Under the pieces are notes generated by a model that worked only from the letters and a program-made list of their open reading frames with translations, made no database searches and was not told the DNA's origin. From contig JAUYQH010000182.1 of assembly GCA_030697365.1 (NCBI GenBank), positions 1-53,458 on the forward strand: a DNA stretch of 53,458 nucleotides, in the 5' to 3' direction. The position numbers and the translations under genes are program-made. The first letter of the stretch is position 1; each line of letters begins with the position of its first letter. Positions 11,038-20,099 of this stretch are shown one piece after another. This DNA is from Novosphingobium sp. (lineage in GTDB: Bacteria > Pseudomonadota > Alphaproteobacteria > Sphingomonadales > Sphingomonadaceae).

Positions 11038-11967
11038 ATGCGCCGCACCCGAATGGCAGTTGTTGTAGTCAGCCTGCTATCAGCGCATACTACGGTGGCA
11101 CAACCCGGGCCTGCCCCGCAGATCGAGCTTGTCCCGCCTGCCCCGGAACCAAACGCGATCCCGCTCTACGGCGACGCGAAGCCGGGTTCGGCAAGCACCG
11201 AGACCTGGATGAACTATGTGGGACATGGCTATGTCGTGCGAAACGTTACACGTCCCACGCTCACGCCGTTCCTGCCCGATCCGGCCAAGGCCAACGGGGC
11301 CGCCGTGATCGTCGCGCCCGGCGGAGCCTTCATGTTGCTCGCGCTCGAGCCGGAAGGATGGAAAGTCGCACGCGCGCTTGCCGACCGCGGGATCGCAGCG
11401 TTCGTTCTCAAATACCGGGTGATGCCGACGCCCGTGGACATCGCCGAAGCCACTGCGCTGATGGACAAGCGCGTACGCGAGGGTCTCCCCGATCCGCGCA
11501 AACAGCCCTTGCTGCAATATCCCCCTTCGACCCACGATGCGCTGGCCGCGCTGGCCATGGTTCGGGCCGGAGCGAAGCAATGGGGCATCGATCCCGAGCG
11601 GGTCGGGATGATCGGCTTCTCCGCCGGCGCGATGACTTCGCTCAACACCGTCATGGCCGCGAAGCCCGGGACCGGTCCCGATTTCTTCGGATACATTTAT
11701 GGCCCGCAGGCCGACGTTCCTGTCCCGGCAGATGCCCCGCCGATGTTCGCGGCGATCGCGCTCGACGATCCGCTCTTCCCGAGCATGGGGTTCCCGATTG
11801 TCGAGGCATGGCACAAGGCCAAGCGACCAGTCGAGCTGCACGCCTATGGACGCGGCGGTCACGGCTTCGGGTTGGGCATCGCGGGCACGACAACCGCGTT
11901 GATGCTCGATCAGTTCGTGGCCTGGATGGCCATGCAGGAATTTGGCGGACCCCAACCCAGCAAATAG
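11038..11967 (+). CDS. Exported alpha/beta hydrolase (acetylxylan-esterase-like)
   Basis: A 309-residue alpha/beta hydrolase. I chose the ATG at 11038, which has AAGGAG upstream and yields a signal peptide (VVVVSLLSAHTTVAQ). Motifs are the oxyanion strand VIVAPGGAF, the nucleophile elbow GFSAGA, an acid region around ALDDPLF, and the catalytic His in GRGGHGFG. The pattern matches the small BD-FAE/acetylxylan-esterase-like group often found in sphingomonad and xanthomonad plant-polymer loci. Family role: deacylation of acylated sugars or glycosides. It stands between two TBDR genes and faces one of them convergently. It would complement the type-B esterase and GH3 enzyme. The exact acyl group is not known. 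Confidence 0.85.
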   Translation: MRRTRMAVVVVSLLSAHTTVAQPGPAPQIELVPPAPEPNAIPLYGDAKPGSASTETWMNYVGHGYVVRNVTRPTLTPFLPDPAKANGAAVIVAPGGAFMLLALEPEGWKVARALADRGIAAFVLKYRVMPTPVDIAEATALMDKRVREGLPDPRKQPLLQYPPSTHDALAALAMVRAGAKQWGIDPERVGMIGFSAGAMTSLNTVMAAKPGTGPDFFGYIYGPQADVPVPADAPPMFAAIALDDPLFPSMGFPIVEAWHKAKRPVELHAYGRGGHGFGLGIAGTTTALMLDQFVAWMAMQEFGGPQPSK

Positions 11968-12240
11968 GCATTCAAGCAGCAGCGCCGGGACTGCCGCGGC
12001 AACAGCTTTGAATCTCACCAGCCATGAATCTCGACGACCGGTATCCCTGCAGCCGGGGCGGCGCGGCCGTCGCCAACTCGCTTGGCGGGGCTCGGTTCCG
12101 GCTGGGGGACTGCCGTTAAACTGAATGCGGCGTATCGGCCTGGTGCCCCTGCCCTACGCGCAGATGGCCGCCCTTACCCGTGGATCGACAAGCCGGCTCC
12201 ATGACGATCACAGGGCCGGCAGTTATCGAACGGCTAGCAC

Positions 12241-14802
12241 TCAGAACTTGAAACCCAGCCGGGCGTACCATTCGACCGGACGGTTGTACGAACCGACGAT
12301 CGCTCCGAACGCCGGAATGGCGCTGCCCGAAGTGATGTAGCGCTCGTTCGTCAGGTTCGTTGCGCCCACGGTGACGCTGTAGCGATCCTCGGGATCGCGG
12401 TAGGCGACGCTGGCGTTGAGGATCGACACCGACGGCCGGTTGAGCACGAAGGTCCGCTCGACGTTGTTGGTCTGCTTCGAAATGAAGGTGTAGTCGCCGA
12501 GCAGCGTGATGCTCCCGCCGTTGCCGAGTTCGATTTCATAACGCGGGCTGAAGTTCACCTTCCATTTGGGCGTCTTGGGCAAAACGCTGCCGACGACTGC
12601 ACCCGCCTGCAACGCGCTCGGACCGCTCGTCACCGCAACGGCCGGATCGAGTGCGGTGTAATAGGCATCGGTGTAGCCGAGCGCGAGGTTGAGCGTCAGC
12701 GCACGCGACGGCTGGGCGACGATCTCGAGCTCGCCGCCCTTGATTTTCCCGTCGCCGACGTTGGCGATCGTCGGCGACCCGCCGACCTGGTAGTTGAGCT
12801 GGATGGCATTGTAGTTGGTCAGAAACAGCGCCGCATTCACCCTTAAACGGCGATCGAGCAAGGTGGACTTGAGTCCGACCTCATAGGTCGTCGCCTTCTC
12901 GGGGTTGAAACTGCTGACGAAAGTCTGCGGAGTCGAATACCGCGTCGTCCAGCCGCCGGTCTTGTAGCCCTTCGACCATGAGCCATAGATCATCACGTCT
13001 TCCGCCGGGTGGATCTGAAGGCCCGCCTTCGGCGAGAAGTTGTCGAAGCTGAGATGATTTATCCCGCCCGGATAGATCCGCAGCGGGTTGTTGGGATCGG
13101 GATAGTTGTTGGCCACCCGGCAAGTCTGGCCGTTGGGCAGGACCGCATTGGGGAAGACATCCCCGGCCAGGTTCGAGCACGGCGCGCCGGCGAGTTTGTA
13201 GAACAGGCCGCTCAGCTCCTGTTGCCCGCCCTCGAAGCTCTTGTCTTCCTTCGTATAGCGCGCTCCGAGGGTGACACCGATCAAATCGCTGAACCGGTAA
13301 TCGAACTGACCGAAGCCCGCGTAGGCATTGGTCTTGAGCCAGTTGGGGCCATCGATCACGTAGATCCCCTCGCCGGAAATCACGTAGTCGGCCAGAAACC
13401 CGGATTCGCGGAAGTAGTAGGCACCGAGCACGTAATTGAGCTTCTCGTCGAGCGCGTTGCCGACCAGTTGCAGCTCCTGGCTGAACTGCATCTGGCGCTG
13501 CTCGAAGCTGTAGGTCGACATGTTGACCGGCGAACCGTCGCCGTCGAGCCCGCTGAGCCACTTGCTCTTGCGGTAGGCGGTGATCGACTTGATCATCGCG
13601 TTGTCGCTGACGTCGAACTCGGCGGTTCCGGTGAAGCCCCAGTTGCGCAGGCGCGAGAAGTTGTTGCCGGTCGCATAGCTGGTGTCGCGGCTGTTGGTGA
13701 TGAAGCGGTTGTCCCACGGCAGCAGGTTGTTGTTGGGGTTGGCGTCGACGTTGACCCCCGCCAGCGTGTAGAGGCGGTTCACCGCGAACGTCTGGTTGCG
13801 GTGGCGCGAGGGAAGCTGCGTGCCCGACGAATTGCACATGTTGATCAGGCCGATAGCCGTAAGATCGGCGACCGAGGTTCCGATGCACAGGTTGTAGAGA
13901 TTGCCGAACAGGCCGCCGGGATTGCCGTTGGTCGTCTGCAACAGCTTGGTCGGCGCGGTGCCCTTGGTGAAGGCATAGTCGCCCGAGAGCGTCAGGCGGA
14001 ACGTTTGGCCGTCGTACTTCACCTTGCCGCGGATCGTGCGGTTGTCCTCGTCGCCCTCGCGCGAAGGCGATTCGTAAGCTGAGGCCGGATAGACTGTGAA
14101 CGGCGGCGAATTGGCGGCCAGCGAGCCCGGGAACGGCAGACGCTTGAGGTAGCCGTTGCGGGTCTTCACATCGACCGTCACCGACGAAAAGAGGTTTTCC
14201 GCCAGTGGCAGATCGACCGAAGCGCGCGCCTGAAACAGATCGAAGCGGCCGACAGTCAGATCGCCTCTGACGCCGAATTCCTTGCCAGGCTCGCGGGTGA
14301 CAATCGAGACCGCACCACCGATCGTGTTGCGCCCGAACAATGTCCCCTGCGGACCCTTGAGGATCTCGATTCGCTCGACGTCGAGCAGGTCCTGGTTGGC
14401 GCCCACCGAGCGGGCAAGATAGACGCCATCGACATAGACGCCGACCGCGGGGTCGATGTTGAAGGCGAAGTCGCTCGCGCCGATCCCGCGGATCGAGGCA
14501 GCCAGCACCGCGGTCGAAGCGCTGAACGACACGCCTGAGTCGAGGTTCACGTTGGGCGAAAGCGCGGCCAGCTGGCTGACGTTGCCCACAGCCCGCTCGG
14601 CCAGCGCTTCGCCGGCGAAGGCAGAGATGGCGATCGGCACGCTCTGGGCGTTTTCTTCGCGCTTCTGCGCGGTGACGACGATTTCCTGGATGCCGGCTTC
14701 GTCCGCAGATTCCACTTCCTGCGCGAAGGATGGTGTCGTTATGCCGATCGCAAGAGCAAGCAGGCTCGCCCGGGCCACGCCCATGTGCAAAGTGTTCATC
14801 AT
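12241..14802 (-). CDS. TonB-dependent receptor linked to the salicylate hydroxylase operon
   Basis: An 853-residue outer-membrane receptor with a signal peptide (ALAIGITTPSFAQ) and the plug start EIVVTAQKREE. Plug motifs ILKGPQGTLFGRNTIGGAV are present and the barrel ends in YARLGFKF. GGAGGGG lies just before two adjacent ATGs at 14802 and 14799; either is possible. It begins 31 nt after the beta subunit of the ring hydroxylase and is the last gene of an adh-nagG-nagH-TBDR run on the minus strand. Co-transcription with salicylate-forming and salicylate-consuming enzymes suggests the ligand is an aromatic compound of that pathway, or a glycoside or ester of it (inference). The first residues after the signal give no obvious TonB box other than EIVVTA. 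Confidence 0.93.
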   Translation of the reverse strand: MMNTLHMGVARASLLALAIGITTPSFAQEVESADEAGIQEIVVTAQKREENAQSVPIAISAFAGEALAERAVGNVSQLAALSPNVNLDSGVSFSASTAVLAASIRGIGASDFAFNIDPAVGVYVDGVYLARSVGANQDLLDVERIEILKGPQGTLFGRNTIGGAVSIVTREPGKEFGVRGDLTVGRFDLFQARASVDLPLAENLFSSVTVDVKTRNGYLKRLPFPGSLAANSPPFTVYPASAYESPSREGDEDNRTIRGKVKYDGQTFRLTLSGDYAFTKGTAPTKLLQTTNGNPGGLFGNLYNLCIGTSVADLTAIGLINMCNSSGTQLPSRHRNQTFAVNRLYTLAGVNVDANPNNNLLPWDNRFITNSRDTSYATGNNFSRLRNWGFTGTAEFDVSDNAMIKSITAYRKSKWLSGLDGDGSPVNMSTYSFEQRQMQFSQELQLVGNALDEKLNYVLGAYYFRESGFLADYVISGEGIYVIDGPNWLKTNAYAGFGQFDYRFSDLIGVTLGARYTKEDKSFEGGQQELSGLFYKLAGAPCSNLAGDVFPNAVLPNGQTCRVANNYPDPNNPLRIYPGGINHLSFDNFSPKAGLQIHPAEDVMIYGSWSKGYKTGGWTTRYSTPQTFVSSFNPEKATTYEVGLKSTLLDRRLRVNAALFLTNYNAIQLNYQVGGSPTIANVGDGKIKGGELEIVAQPSRALTLNLALGYTDAYYTALDPAVAVTSGPSALQAGAVVGSVLPKTPKWKVNFSPRYEIELGNGGSITLLGDYTFISKQTNNVERTFVLNRPSVSILNASVAYRDPEDRYSVTVGATNLTNERYITSGSAIPAFGAIVGSYNRPVEWYARLGFKF

Positions 14803-14833
14803 TGTCCCCTCCAACAGTTCTAAAAATGGTTCA

Positions 14834-15310
14834 CTAAATTGGATAAATCATCGAGTTTGGAATTAAGTCGTTATCGTAGACGCAAAACTTTTTTTTAAAT
14901 TTCAGTTTGCCGTCTTCGAAGTCTATCTTGTCAATGTATTGTCCGACGTTGTATATTTCGGCTGCCATGTCGCGCTTGGTGCGAAACACTGCGTAGTTGA
15001 CTGAAGCATGAATCGTGGCGTCATCGGCAACCGCCAGAACCGGCAAACCCACGATGTGACGCTGGTAATAGGGCGCATGGAAAATGGTGCTGGTGATCCC
15101 GACGACGCGATCGACCATCATCGGCCGCCCTTTGAGCGAAATCACGCTCAGCGGCAGGTCGCGGTCGAAGTTCTCACGCGCCACCACCCGGTACCAGCCG
15201 TCCGCAGTAAAGAAGGCCGGCCATTCCTCGTATCGACCATCGTCGAGGCATGCGGCGTATGCCGCATAGAGATCGGCCACGGCGTGGCGCAAGTCCGGGG
15301 TCAGGCTCAC
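14834..15310 (-). CDS. nagH: Salicylate 5-hydroxylase small subunit (NagH-type)
   Basis: A 158-residue beta subunit of an aromatic-ring hydroxylating oxygenase with the NTF2/SnoaL-like fold. It starts at a GTG overlapping the alpha-subunit stop as GTGA, so the two are translationally coupled. Typical features are YEEWPAFFTADGWYRV near residue 30, the YYQRHI segment, and the C-terminal VPNSMIYPI-like end (here LIPNSMIYPI). Beta subunits of this class help hold the alpha3beta3 structure and do not carry the metal centres. Pairing with a NagG-like alpha subunit and a gentisate operon supports salicylate 5-hydroxylase. A related anthranilate or other hydroxybenzoate hydroxylase is the main alternative. 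A longer open frame upstream is a shadow of the alpha gene. Confidence 0.85.
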   Translation of the reverse strand: MSLTPDLRHAVADLYAAYAACLDDGRYEEWPAFFTADGWYRVVARENFDRDLPLSVISLKGRPMMVDRVVGITSTIFHAPYYQRHIVGLPVLAVADDATIHASVNYAVFRTKRDMAAEIYNVGQYIDKIDFEDGKLKFKKKFCVYDNDLIPNSMIYPI

Positions 15311-16563
15311 AGCTCCATGACCTCGCGCCAATAGCGGTACATGCCGCGGATCAGCGTTTCGGTGACCATGTGCTCGGTGGGCCCGACGCCGCGCCCGTCC
15401 AGTTCGCACATCGTGGCGAACGCCTTGTCCTGGACCAGACCGTCCTGGCTGAACTCGATCACTTCGCCGTCGTCGGCCGAAACGAAGCCCGCCGGACCGA
15501 ACAGGTTGGCCTGGCGCAGGCGGCGCTCGGTCATCTCCGCATCGTCGTCGGCAAATCCGAAATGGGTCCATACGAAGTCGAAGCTGCCCGGCCCCGCCGG
15601 AATGATCTGGCGGGTCGAGAGCGAGTTGACCTGCTGCTGGAAGATGACGTTGGGAAACACGGTGGTCATGCAGACCGTGTCGTCGCCCCACCACGGCTCG
15701 TGGACGATATCGAGCAGCAGCGGCTCGTTAAGCGTCATGTTGGCGCGAAAGCTGGTAACGCCTTCGGCGACGTTGCCGGTGACCTGGGAGCTACGCCGCG
15801 AGATCATCGCCGCGTGGCGGTGGTGCCGGTCCATTCTGAGCCGGGAATCGTTGTCGGCCCGCCATAGCCCAAAGGTCACGAACCAGGTGTGGAGCAGGCC
15901 CGGATGATAGGGATCCTTGATGTTCTCCATCATCAGCTTCCAGTTTCCCGGAATGCGCTGGCGCGAATAGCCGAGCAGGACCAGTTCGCGACCGTCGAAG
16001 GTCCGGTCGAAGGAGGCGAGGATGTCTTCCCCGAGATAGTCTTCGAGCGGCTCCACCGCCGAATCGAAGCAGGCGAACACCACGCCGTTGCGCACCGCGA
16101 CCTGCAGCCGGTTCAGGCCATTGTCCTCGAGCCGGAAGTCGTCGGGCATCCCGCCGTTGCCCTTGACCCCGTTGCGAAACGGCACCCCCAGCAGCTTGCC
16201 GTCGTGGTTGTAGTTCCACTGGTGATAGGGGCAGACGAGCGTCTTCACCTGGCCGGTGCGCTCCTGGCAGAAGCGCATGGCGCGGTGCGCGCAGCGGTTC
16301 TCGAGTACGTTGATCTCGCCCTTGCGGTTGCGGATCATGATGACCGAGCGTTCGCCGACCGAAGTCCGCTTGAAGCAGCCGGCCTCGGGCACCTCGATCT
16401 CAAGCCCGACATAGCTCCAGTGCGGCCCGTAGAAGATCCGCTCGAGTTCCCGGTCGTAGATCGAGCGATCAGTGTAGACGGCTGACGGGATGCGGCTCGA
16501 TCCCTCATCGCGCCACGCCGGCCGGGTCACCCCATCAGATGCTGCCTGTCCGTTCGCGCTCAT
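15307..16563 (-). CDS. nagG: Salicylate 5-hydroxylase large subunit (NagG-type Rieske oxygenase)
   Basis: A 418-residue Rieske non-haem iron oxygenase alpha subunit. The Rieske [2Fe-2S] ligands are Cys91 and His93 in CAHR and Cys111 and His114 in CPYH. The mononuclear iron site has Asp217, His220 and His225 in ENIKDPYHPGLLHTW, with the third ligand probably an Asp near residue 365-375. From the motif spacing, the GEGSSR-like start and the RIPGNWKLM segment I recognise the NagG/salicylate 5-hydroxylase branch, which converts salicylate to gentisate with electrons from a ferredoxin and a reductase. A full gentisate operon lies 4 kb away. No ferredoxin or ferredoxin reductase is in the window. 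The alternative is another hydroxybenzoate or anthranilate hydroxylase of the same branch. Confidence 0.85.
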   Translation of the reverse strand: MSANGQAASDGVTRPAWRDEGSSRIPSAVYTDRSIYDRELERIFYGPHWSYVGLEIEVPEAGCFKRTSVGERSVIMIRNRKGEINVLENRCAHRAMRFCQERTGQVKTLVCPYHQWNYNHDGKLLGVPFRNGVKGNGGMPDDFRLEDNGLNRLQVAVRNGVVFACFDSAVEPLEDYLGEDILASFDRTFDGRELVLLGYSRQRIPGNWKLMMENIKDPYHPGLLHTWFVTFGLWRADNDSRLRMDRHHRHAAMISRRSSQVTGNVAEGVTSFRANMTLNEPLLLDIVHEPWWGDDTVCMTTVFPNVIFQQQVNSLSTRQIIPAGPGSFDFVWTHFGFADDDAEMTERRLRQANLFGPAGFVSADDGEVIEFSQDGLVQDKAFATMCELDGRGVGPTEHMVTETLIRGMYRYWREVMEL

Positions 16564-16591
16564 CGCCGTTTTTCCCCCCGAAACCGATTGA

Positions 16592-17695
16592 TCAAACGGT
16601 CCCGATGCGCAGCACTGGCTTGATCGTCGTCCCGTTCTCGCTGTCGGCGATGGCCTGGTTGATGTCGGCGAAATCGTAGTGCTTGATCAGCCGGTCGAAC
16701 GGGAAGCGGCCCTGCCGATAGTATTCGATTAGCGTCGGAATGAAGGTGCTGGAAACGGCGTCGCCCTGGACGATGCCCTTCACCATCTTTCCGGGAATCA
16801 TCACCCCCATCACGTCGACACTGACTTCCGTCCCGAGCGCCGGCGCCCCCACGATTCCGCAAGTCCCGAAGATGCCGAGGCAGTCAATCGCCTGGCGGAG
16901 CACCGCCGGGTTGCCGCTGGCCTCGAGCGAAAAATCCGCGCCCTTGCCAGTGATCTCTCCGATCTTGGCAACCGGATCGGCTTCCTTGGCATTGATCGTG
17001 TGGGTTGCCCCGAGTTCCTCGGCCATCTTCAGCCGTTCGGGATTGATGTCCACCGCGATGACCTTCGTCGCGCCGGCGATCTTTGCCGCCATGACCGCGG
17101 CCAGACCGACTGCTCCCAGGCCAAAGGCTACGAACGACGAACCGGGCTTCACCTTCAGCGCCTGCAACACCGCGCCCGCGCCTGTCTGCAATCCGCAACC
17201 CAGCGGGGCGAGCAGTTCGAGCGGCAGGTCCTTGGGCACCTTCACGACGTTGCGCATGTTGGCGAGCGCGTACTCGGCGAAGGAAGACTGGGCGAAGAAA
17301 TGATCGTGGATCGGCGATCCGGTCGAATCGGTAATGCCGGTCGAGCCGTCGGCGCGGCTGCCGCCGAAGCATTGCGGGAGGACGTTCTCGCAATGCGCGG
17401 GATGGCCCGAATGGCACAAATCGCACTGCCCGCAATAGGCATAGCTCATCACGACGTGGTCGCCCGGGGCGACGTTGGTGACGGAGCGGCCGACCGCTTC
17501 GACAACCCCGCTCCCTTCATGACCGAGAACCGCAGGAAGCGGCATCGGCAGCAATTGATCGCGAACCGACAGGTCGGTGTGGCAGATGCCCGTTGCCACG
17601 ATACGGACCAGCACTTCATCGTCGGCGGGTTGGCCGATCGTGACGTCTTCCATGAGCATCGCGCCGCCCTTTTCGCGGACGATGGCTGCCTTCAT
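16592..17695 (-). CDS. Zinc-dependent aryl-alcohol dehydrogenase (XylB-like)
   Basis: A 367-residue medium-chain dehydrogenase. Catalytic zinc ligands are Cys38 (GICHTDL), His59 (GHEGSG) and Cys167 (GCGLQTG). Structural zinc cysteines are 88, 91, 94 and 102. The cofactor motif is GLGAVG (192-197). GICHTDLSVRDQ and the overall length match benzyl/aryl-alcohol dehydrogenases such as XylB. The ATG at 17695 gives the family start MKAAIV; the open frame runs further up without merit. It lies 28 nt before nagG and is the first gene of the operon. Predicted role: salicyl (or benzyl) alcohol to the aldehyde in the cytoplasm, feeding the divergent aldehyde dehydrogenase. Substrate choice is inferred from context. 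Confidence 0.88.
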   Translation of the reverse strand: MKAAIVREKGGAMLMEDVTIGQPADDEVLVRIVATGICHTDLSVRDQLLPMPLPAVLGHEGSGVVEAVGRSVTNVAPGDHVVMSYAYCGQCDLCHSGHPAHCENVLPQCFGGSRADGSTGITDSTGSPIHDHFFAQSSFAEYALANMRNVVKVPKDLPLELLAPLGCGLQTGAGAVLQALKVKPGSSFVAFGLGAVGLAAVMAAKIAGATKVIAVDINPERLKMAEELGATHTINAKEADPVAKIGEITGKGADFSLEASGNPAVLRQAIDCLGIFGTCGIVGAPALGTEVSVDVMGVMIPGKMVKGIVQGDAVSSTFIPTLIEYYRQGRFPFDRLIKHYDFADINQAIADSENGTTIKPVLRIGTV

Positions 17696-17938
17696 GACGC
17701 GACTATCCTGAATTCCCAAGGCCTTATCTCCCAACTTTTCCGTTCTCGGGCCGGTCATGATGTCGTGGCGCGAACGCCACCCATGCAGATTCGGCAGGTG
17801 ATGACGCGATCTGACATAAAGTTTGATTTTGAGCAATCCATTTTATATCATACAACGAGGCGAAGCGGTAACGTCAGGCGGCCGATTGTCCGGCCGGCGG
17901 AATCGGCGCAAAAGCCGCTGTTGATTCGGGAGAATGTG
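17696..17938. promoter_or_regulatory. Divergent promoter region between adh-nagGH-TBDR and aldh
   Basis: A 243-nt gap between two divergent start codons, with an AT-rich core at about 17815-17860 (ATTTTATATCATAC) in otherwise GC-rich sequence. It must hold promoters for both directions. I could not find a convincing inverted repeat here, and the operator seen in front of the gentisate genes is not repeated. Confidence 0.5.
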
Positions 17939-19390
17939 ATGGAAGTGCAGTTGCTGATCGATAACCGGCAGATCCCTGCCGGTGACGGCAAGACGTTCGA
18001 ACGGCGCAATCCGGTCAGCGGAAAGGTTGTCACGACGTCCGCCGCGGCTGGCGTGGAAGATGCCCAACGCGCGGCTGCCTCAGCGGGCGCCGCATTCAAG
18101 ACGTGGTCGCAAACCGGGCCGACCGAGCGCCGCAGGATACTGCTTGCTGCCGCCGACAAGCTCGAGGCCAAGATCGGCGACATCTCGCAGGCGATGGCTG
18201 CGGAAGTGGGCGCCTCGGGCCTGTGGGGCGGGTTCAACGTGATGGCCGCCGCCGGCCTCATCCGCGAGGCGGCCTCGCTCACCACCCAGATCCAGGGCGA
18301 GACGATCCCGACCGACAAGCCCGGCACGCTTTCCATGACAATGCGCCAGCCGGTCGGTGCGGTGCTCAGCATCGTGCCGTGGAATGGGCCGATCATTCTG
18401 GCCTGCCGCGCGATTGCCTATCCGATTGCGTGCGGCAATACCGTCGTCTTCCGCGCCTCGGAAATGAGTCCAAAAACCCACGCGCTGGTCGCCGAAGCCT
18501 TTGTCGAGGCGGGCCTGCCCGAGGGCGTGCTCAACTTCGTGGTGAACGCGCCCGACGATGCGCCCGAGATCATCGATGCGCTGATTTCTCACCCCGCCAT
18601 CCGCCGCGTAAACTTCACCGGCTCAACCCGCGTCGGGCGGATCATCGCCGAGACGGCGGGACGCAATCTCAAGCGTTGCCTGCTCGAACTGGGCGGCAAG
18701 GCTCCCTTTGTGGTGCTCGACGATGCCGACATCGATGGCGCGGTAAACGCCGCCATTTTCGGCACATTCCTCTACCAAGGCCAGATTTGCATGTCGACGG
18801 AGCGCTTTGTCGTTGATGAAGCCATCGCCGATGATTTCATCGCGAAATTTGCCGCCCGCGCAGCCGCTTTGCCTGCCGGAGACCCCTGCACCAACCCCGG
18901 CTGCGTGATCGGCCCGATGATCGATGCCAAGTCCGGCCCCCGTATCAATGCGATGCTCGACGATGCCATCGCCAAAGGAGCCAAGATCGTCGTCGGTGGC
19001 CATGCTGAAGGCGTCATGATGCCCGCCACAATCGTCGATCATGTCAAACCCGGCATGACGATCTACGACGAAGAAACATTCGGCCCGGTAACGACCATCG
19101 TCCGCGTCAAGGGCACCGAGGAAGCGATCAGCGTGGCCAATGACACCGAATACGGTCTTGCCGCCGCGGTCTTCGGGCGCGACGCGCACCGCGCATTCAA
19201 TGTCGCCCGGCAGATCGAAGCGGGTCACGTCCACGTCAACGGCGCAACCGTCCAGAACGAGCCGCAGGCGCCTTATGGTGGCATGAAGAACAGCGGCTAC
19301 GGCCGTTTCGATGGACGCGCGGTGATCGACGAGTTTACCGAAGTGAAGTGGGTGACGATCGAACCGGCGGACCAGCCCTACCCGGTCTGA
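17939..19390 (+). CDS. Salicylaldehyde/vanillin-type aldehyde dehydrogenase
   Basis: A 483-residue NAD(P)-dependent aldehyde dehydrogenase. The ATG at 17939 follows GGGAGA and gives MEVQLLIDN; the open frame continues far upstream over the adh gene as a shadow. Catalytic features are Asn149 in PWNGP, Glu250 in LELGGKAP, and Cys284 in GQICMS, with FTGST (227-231) in the cofactor fold. FRASEMSP carries an Arg where most relatives have Lys. Length and motifs match the NahF/DoxF salicylaldehyde and LigV vanillin dehydrogenase branch. Divergent from the aryl-alcohol dehydrogenase, it would oxidise salicylaldehyde to salicylate. Other aromatic aldehydes are possible. Confidence 0.88.
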   Translation: MEVQLLIDNRQIPAGDGKTFERRNPVSGKVVTTSAAAGVEDAQRAAASAGAAFKTWSQTGPTERRRILLAAADKLEAKIGDISQAMAAEVGASGLWGGFNVMAAAGLIREAASLTTQIQGETIPTDKPGTLSMTMRQPVGAVLSIVPWNGPIILACRAIAYPIACGNTVVFRASEMSPKTHALVAEAFVEAGLPEGVLNFVVNAPDDAPEIIDALISHPAIRRVNFTGSTRVGRIIAETAGRNLKRCLLELGGKAPFVVLDDADIDGAVNAAIFGTFLYQGQICMSTERFVVDEAIADDFIAKFAARAAALPAGDPCTNPGCVIGPMIDAKSGPRINAMLDDAIAKGAKIVVGGHAEGVMMPATIVDHVKPGMTIYDEETFGPVTTIVRVKGTEEAISVANDTEYGLAAAVFGRDAHRAFNVARQIEAGHVHVNGATVQNEPQAPYGGMKNSGYGRFDGRAVIDEFTEVKWVTIEPADQPYPV

Positions 19391-19410
19391 GTCCTTGAAT
19401 GGCGGACGGT

Positions 19411-19438
19411 CCGGTCAACGCTTTTAGCGATCGACCGG
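19411..19438. terminator. Bidirectional hairpin between convergent aldh and maiA-type gene
   Basis: Two-tier hairpin: outer stem CCGGTC (19411-19416) with GACCGG (19433-19438), inner stem CGCT (19419-19422) with AGCG (19426-19429), separated by small internal loops. It fills the 49-nt gap between two convergent stop codons, the expected site of a shared terminator. Confidence 0.5.
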
Positions 19439-19439
19439 C

Positions 19440-20099
19440 CTATTCCGCGTCCGGCTGGTTTTCGGGGGTCGCTCGCTGAAATTCCGCCAGTGCCAGGCAA
19501 TTGGTCTCGATGCTCGCGATCCGCGGCGATGGGGCCGCCGCGCCAAAGCGCCGGGCATTGACCAGTTGCGGGACGAGGCAGATGTCGGCGAGGCCCGGTG
19601 CGTCGCCGAAGCAGAACCTGCCGGGGGTTTCGGGCAGAAGGGCCTCGAACGCCTCGAGCCCTTCCTCGATCGTCGTGCGCGCCCAGGCCGTGACCGCCTC
19701 TTTGGAAAGTCCGTTCTGGTGCAGGCGGTCAAGAATCTTGAGGTTCTGGATCGGATGGATATCGCAGGCGATGACCTGCGCCGCGGCCCGCACTTGCGCC
19801 CGGTCGATCGGATCGCCCGGTAGCAAGGGCGGCGAAGGGCAGGTCTCGTCGAGATACTCGCAGATCGCGAGCGACTGGGTCAGGACCTGGCCACCGACTT
19901 CCAGCGCCGGCACCAGACCCTGCGGATTGATTGCGAGGTATCCTGGCGAGCGTTGCTCGTTCTTGCGCAAGTGATGCGACACGTTGTCGTATCCCAGCCG
20001 CTTCAGGCTGAGTGCCAGGCGGACGCGGTACGTTGCCGTCGAGCGGAAATAGCCGTGCAGGATCATGCGCGCAGCCGCACTGGCGACCGGTTCAGGCAT
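19440..20099 (-). CDS. maiA: Maleylpyruvate isomerase (zeta-class GST, MaiA/NagL-type)
   Basis: A 219-residue glutathione S-transferase-fold enzyme. Its N-terminal segment RSTATYRVRLAL corresponds to the zeta-class active-site signature, followed by NPQGLVPALE and the glutathione-contacting QSLAICEYLDE; the helical C-terminal domain covers about 100-219. Zeta enzymes isomerise maleylacetoacetate or maleylpyruvate using glutathione. As the third gene after gentisate dioxygenase and fumarylpyruvate hydrolase, maleylpyruvate to fumarylpyruvate is the expected reaction. It overlaps the preceding gene by 8 nt. A second possible start 11 codons in (20066) gives the more usual short N-terminus. No strong binding site precedes either start. 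Confidence 0.88.
   Translation of the reverse strand: MPEPVASAAARMILHGYFRSTATYRVRLALSLKRLGYDNVSHHLRKNEQRSPGYLAINPQGLVPALEVGGQVLTQSLAICEYLDETCPSPPLLPGDPIDRAQVRAAAQVIACDIHPIQNLKILDRLHQNGLSKEAVTAWARTTIEEGLEAFEALLPETPGRFCFGDAPGLADICLVPQLVNARRFGAAAPSPRIASIETNCLALAEFQRATPENQPDAE

Noticed and set aside
12000..12240. Possible gene or terminator in the convergent gap after the alpha/beta hydrolase
   Set aside because: Only short frames and no convincing hairpin found by eye.
13009..14082. 357-codon + strand open frame in the third TBDR gene
   Set aside because: Low-complexity antisense product (Val, Ala, Glu, Arg) with no motif.
17000..17938. Long open frame running into the aldehyde dehydrogenase from upstream, over 300 extra codons
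   Set aside because: It covers the aryl-alcohol dehydrogenase in antisense, has no family features, and GGGAGA plus ATG at 17939 fit the enzyme start.
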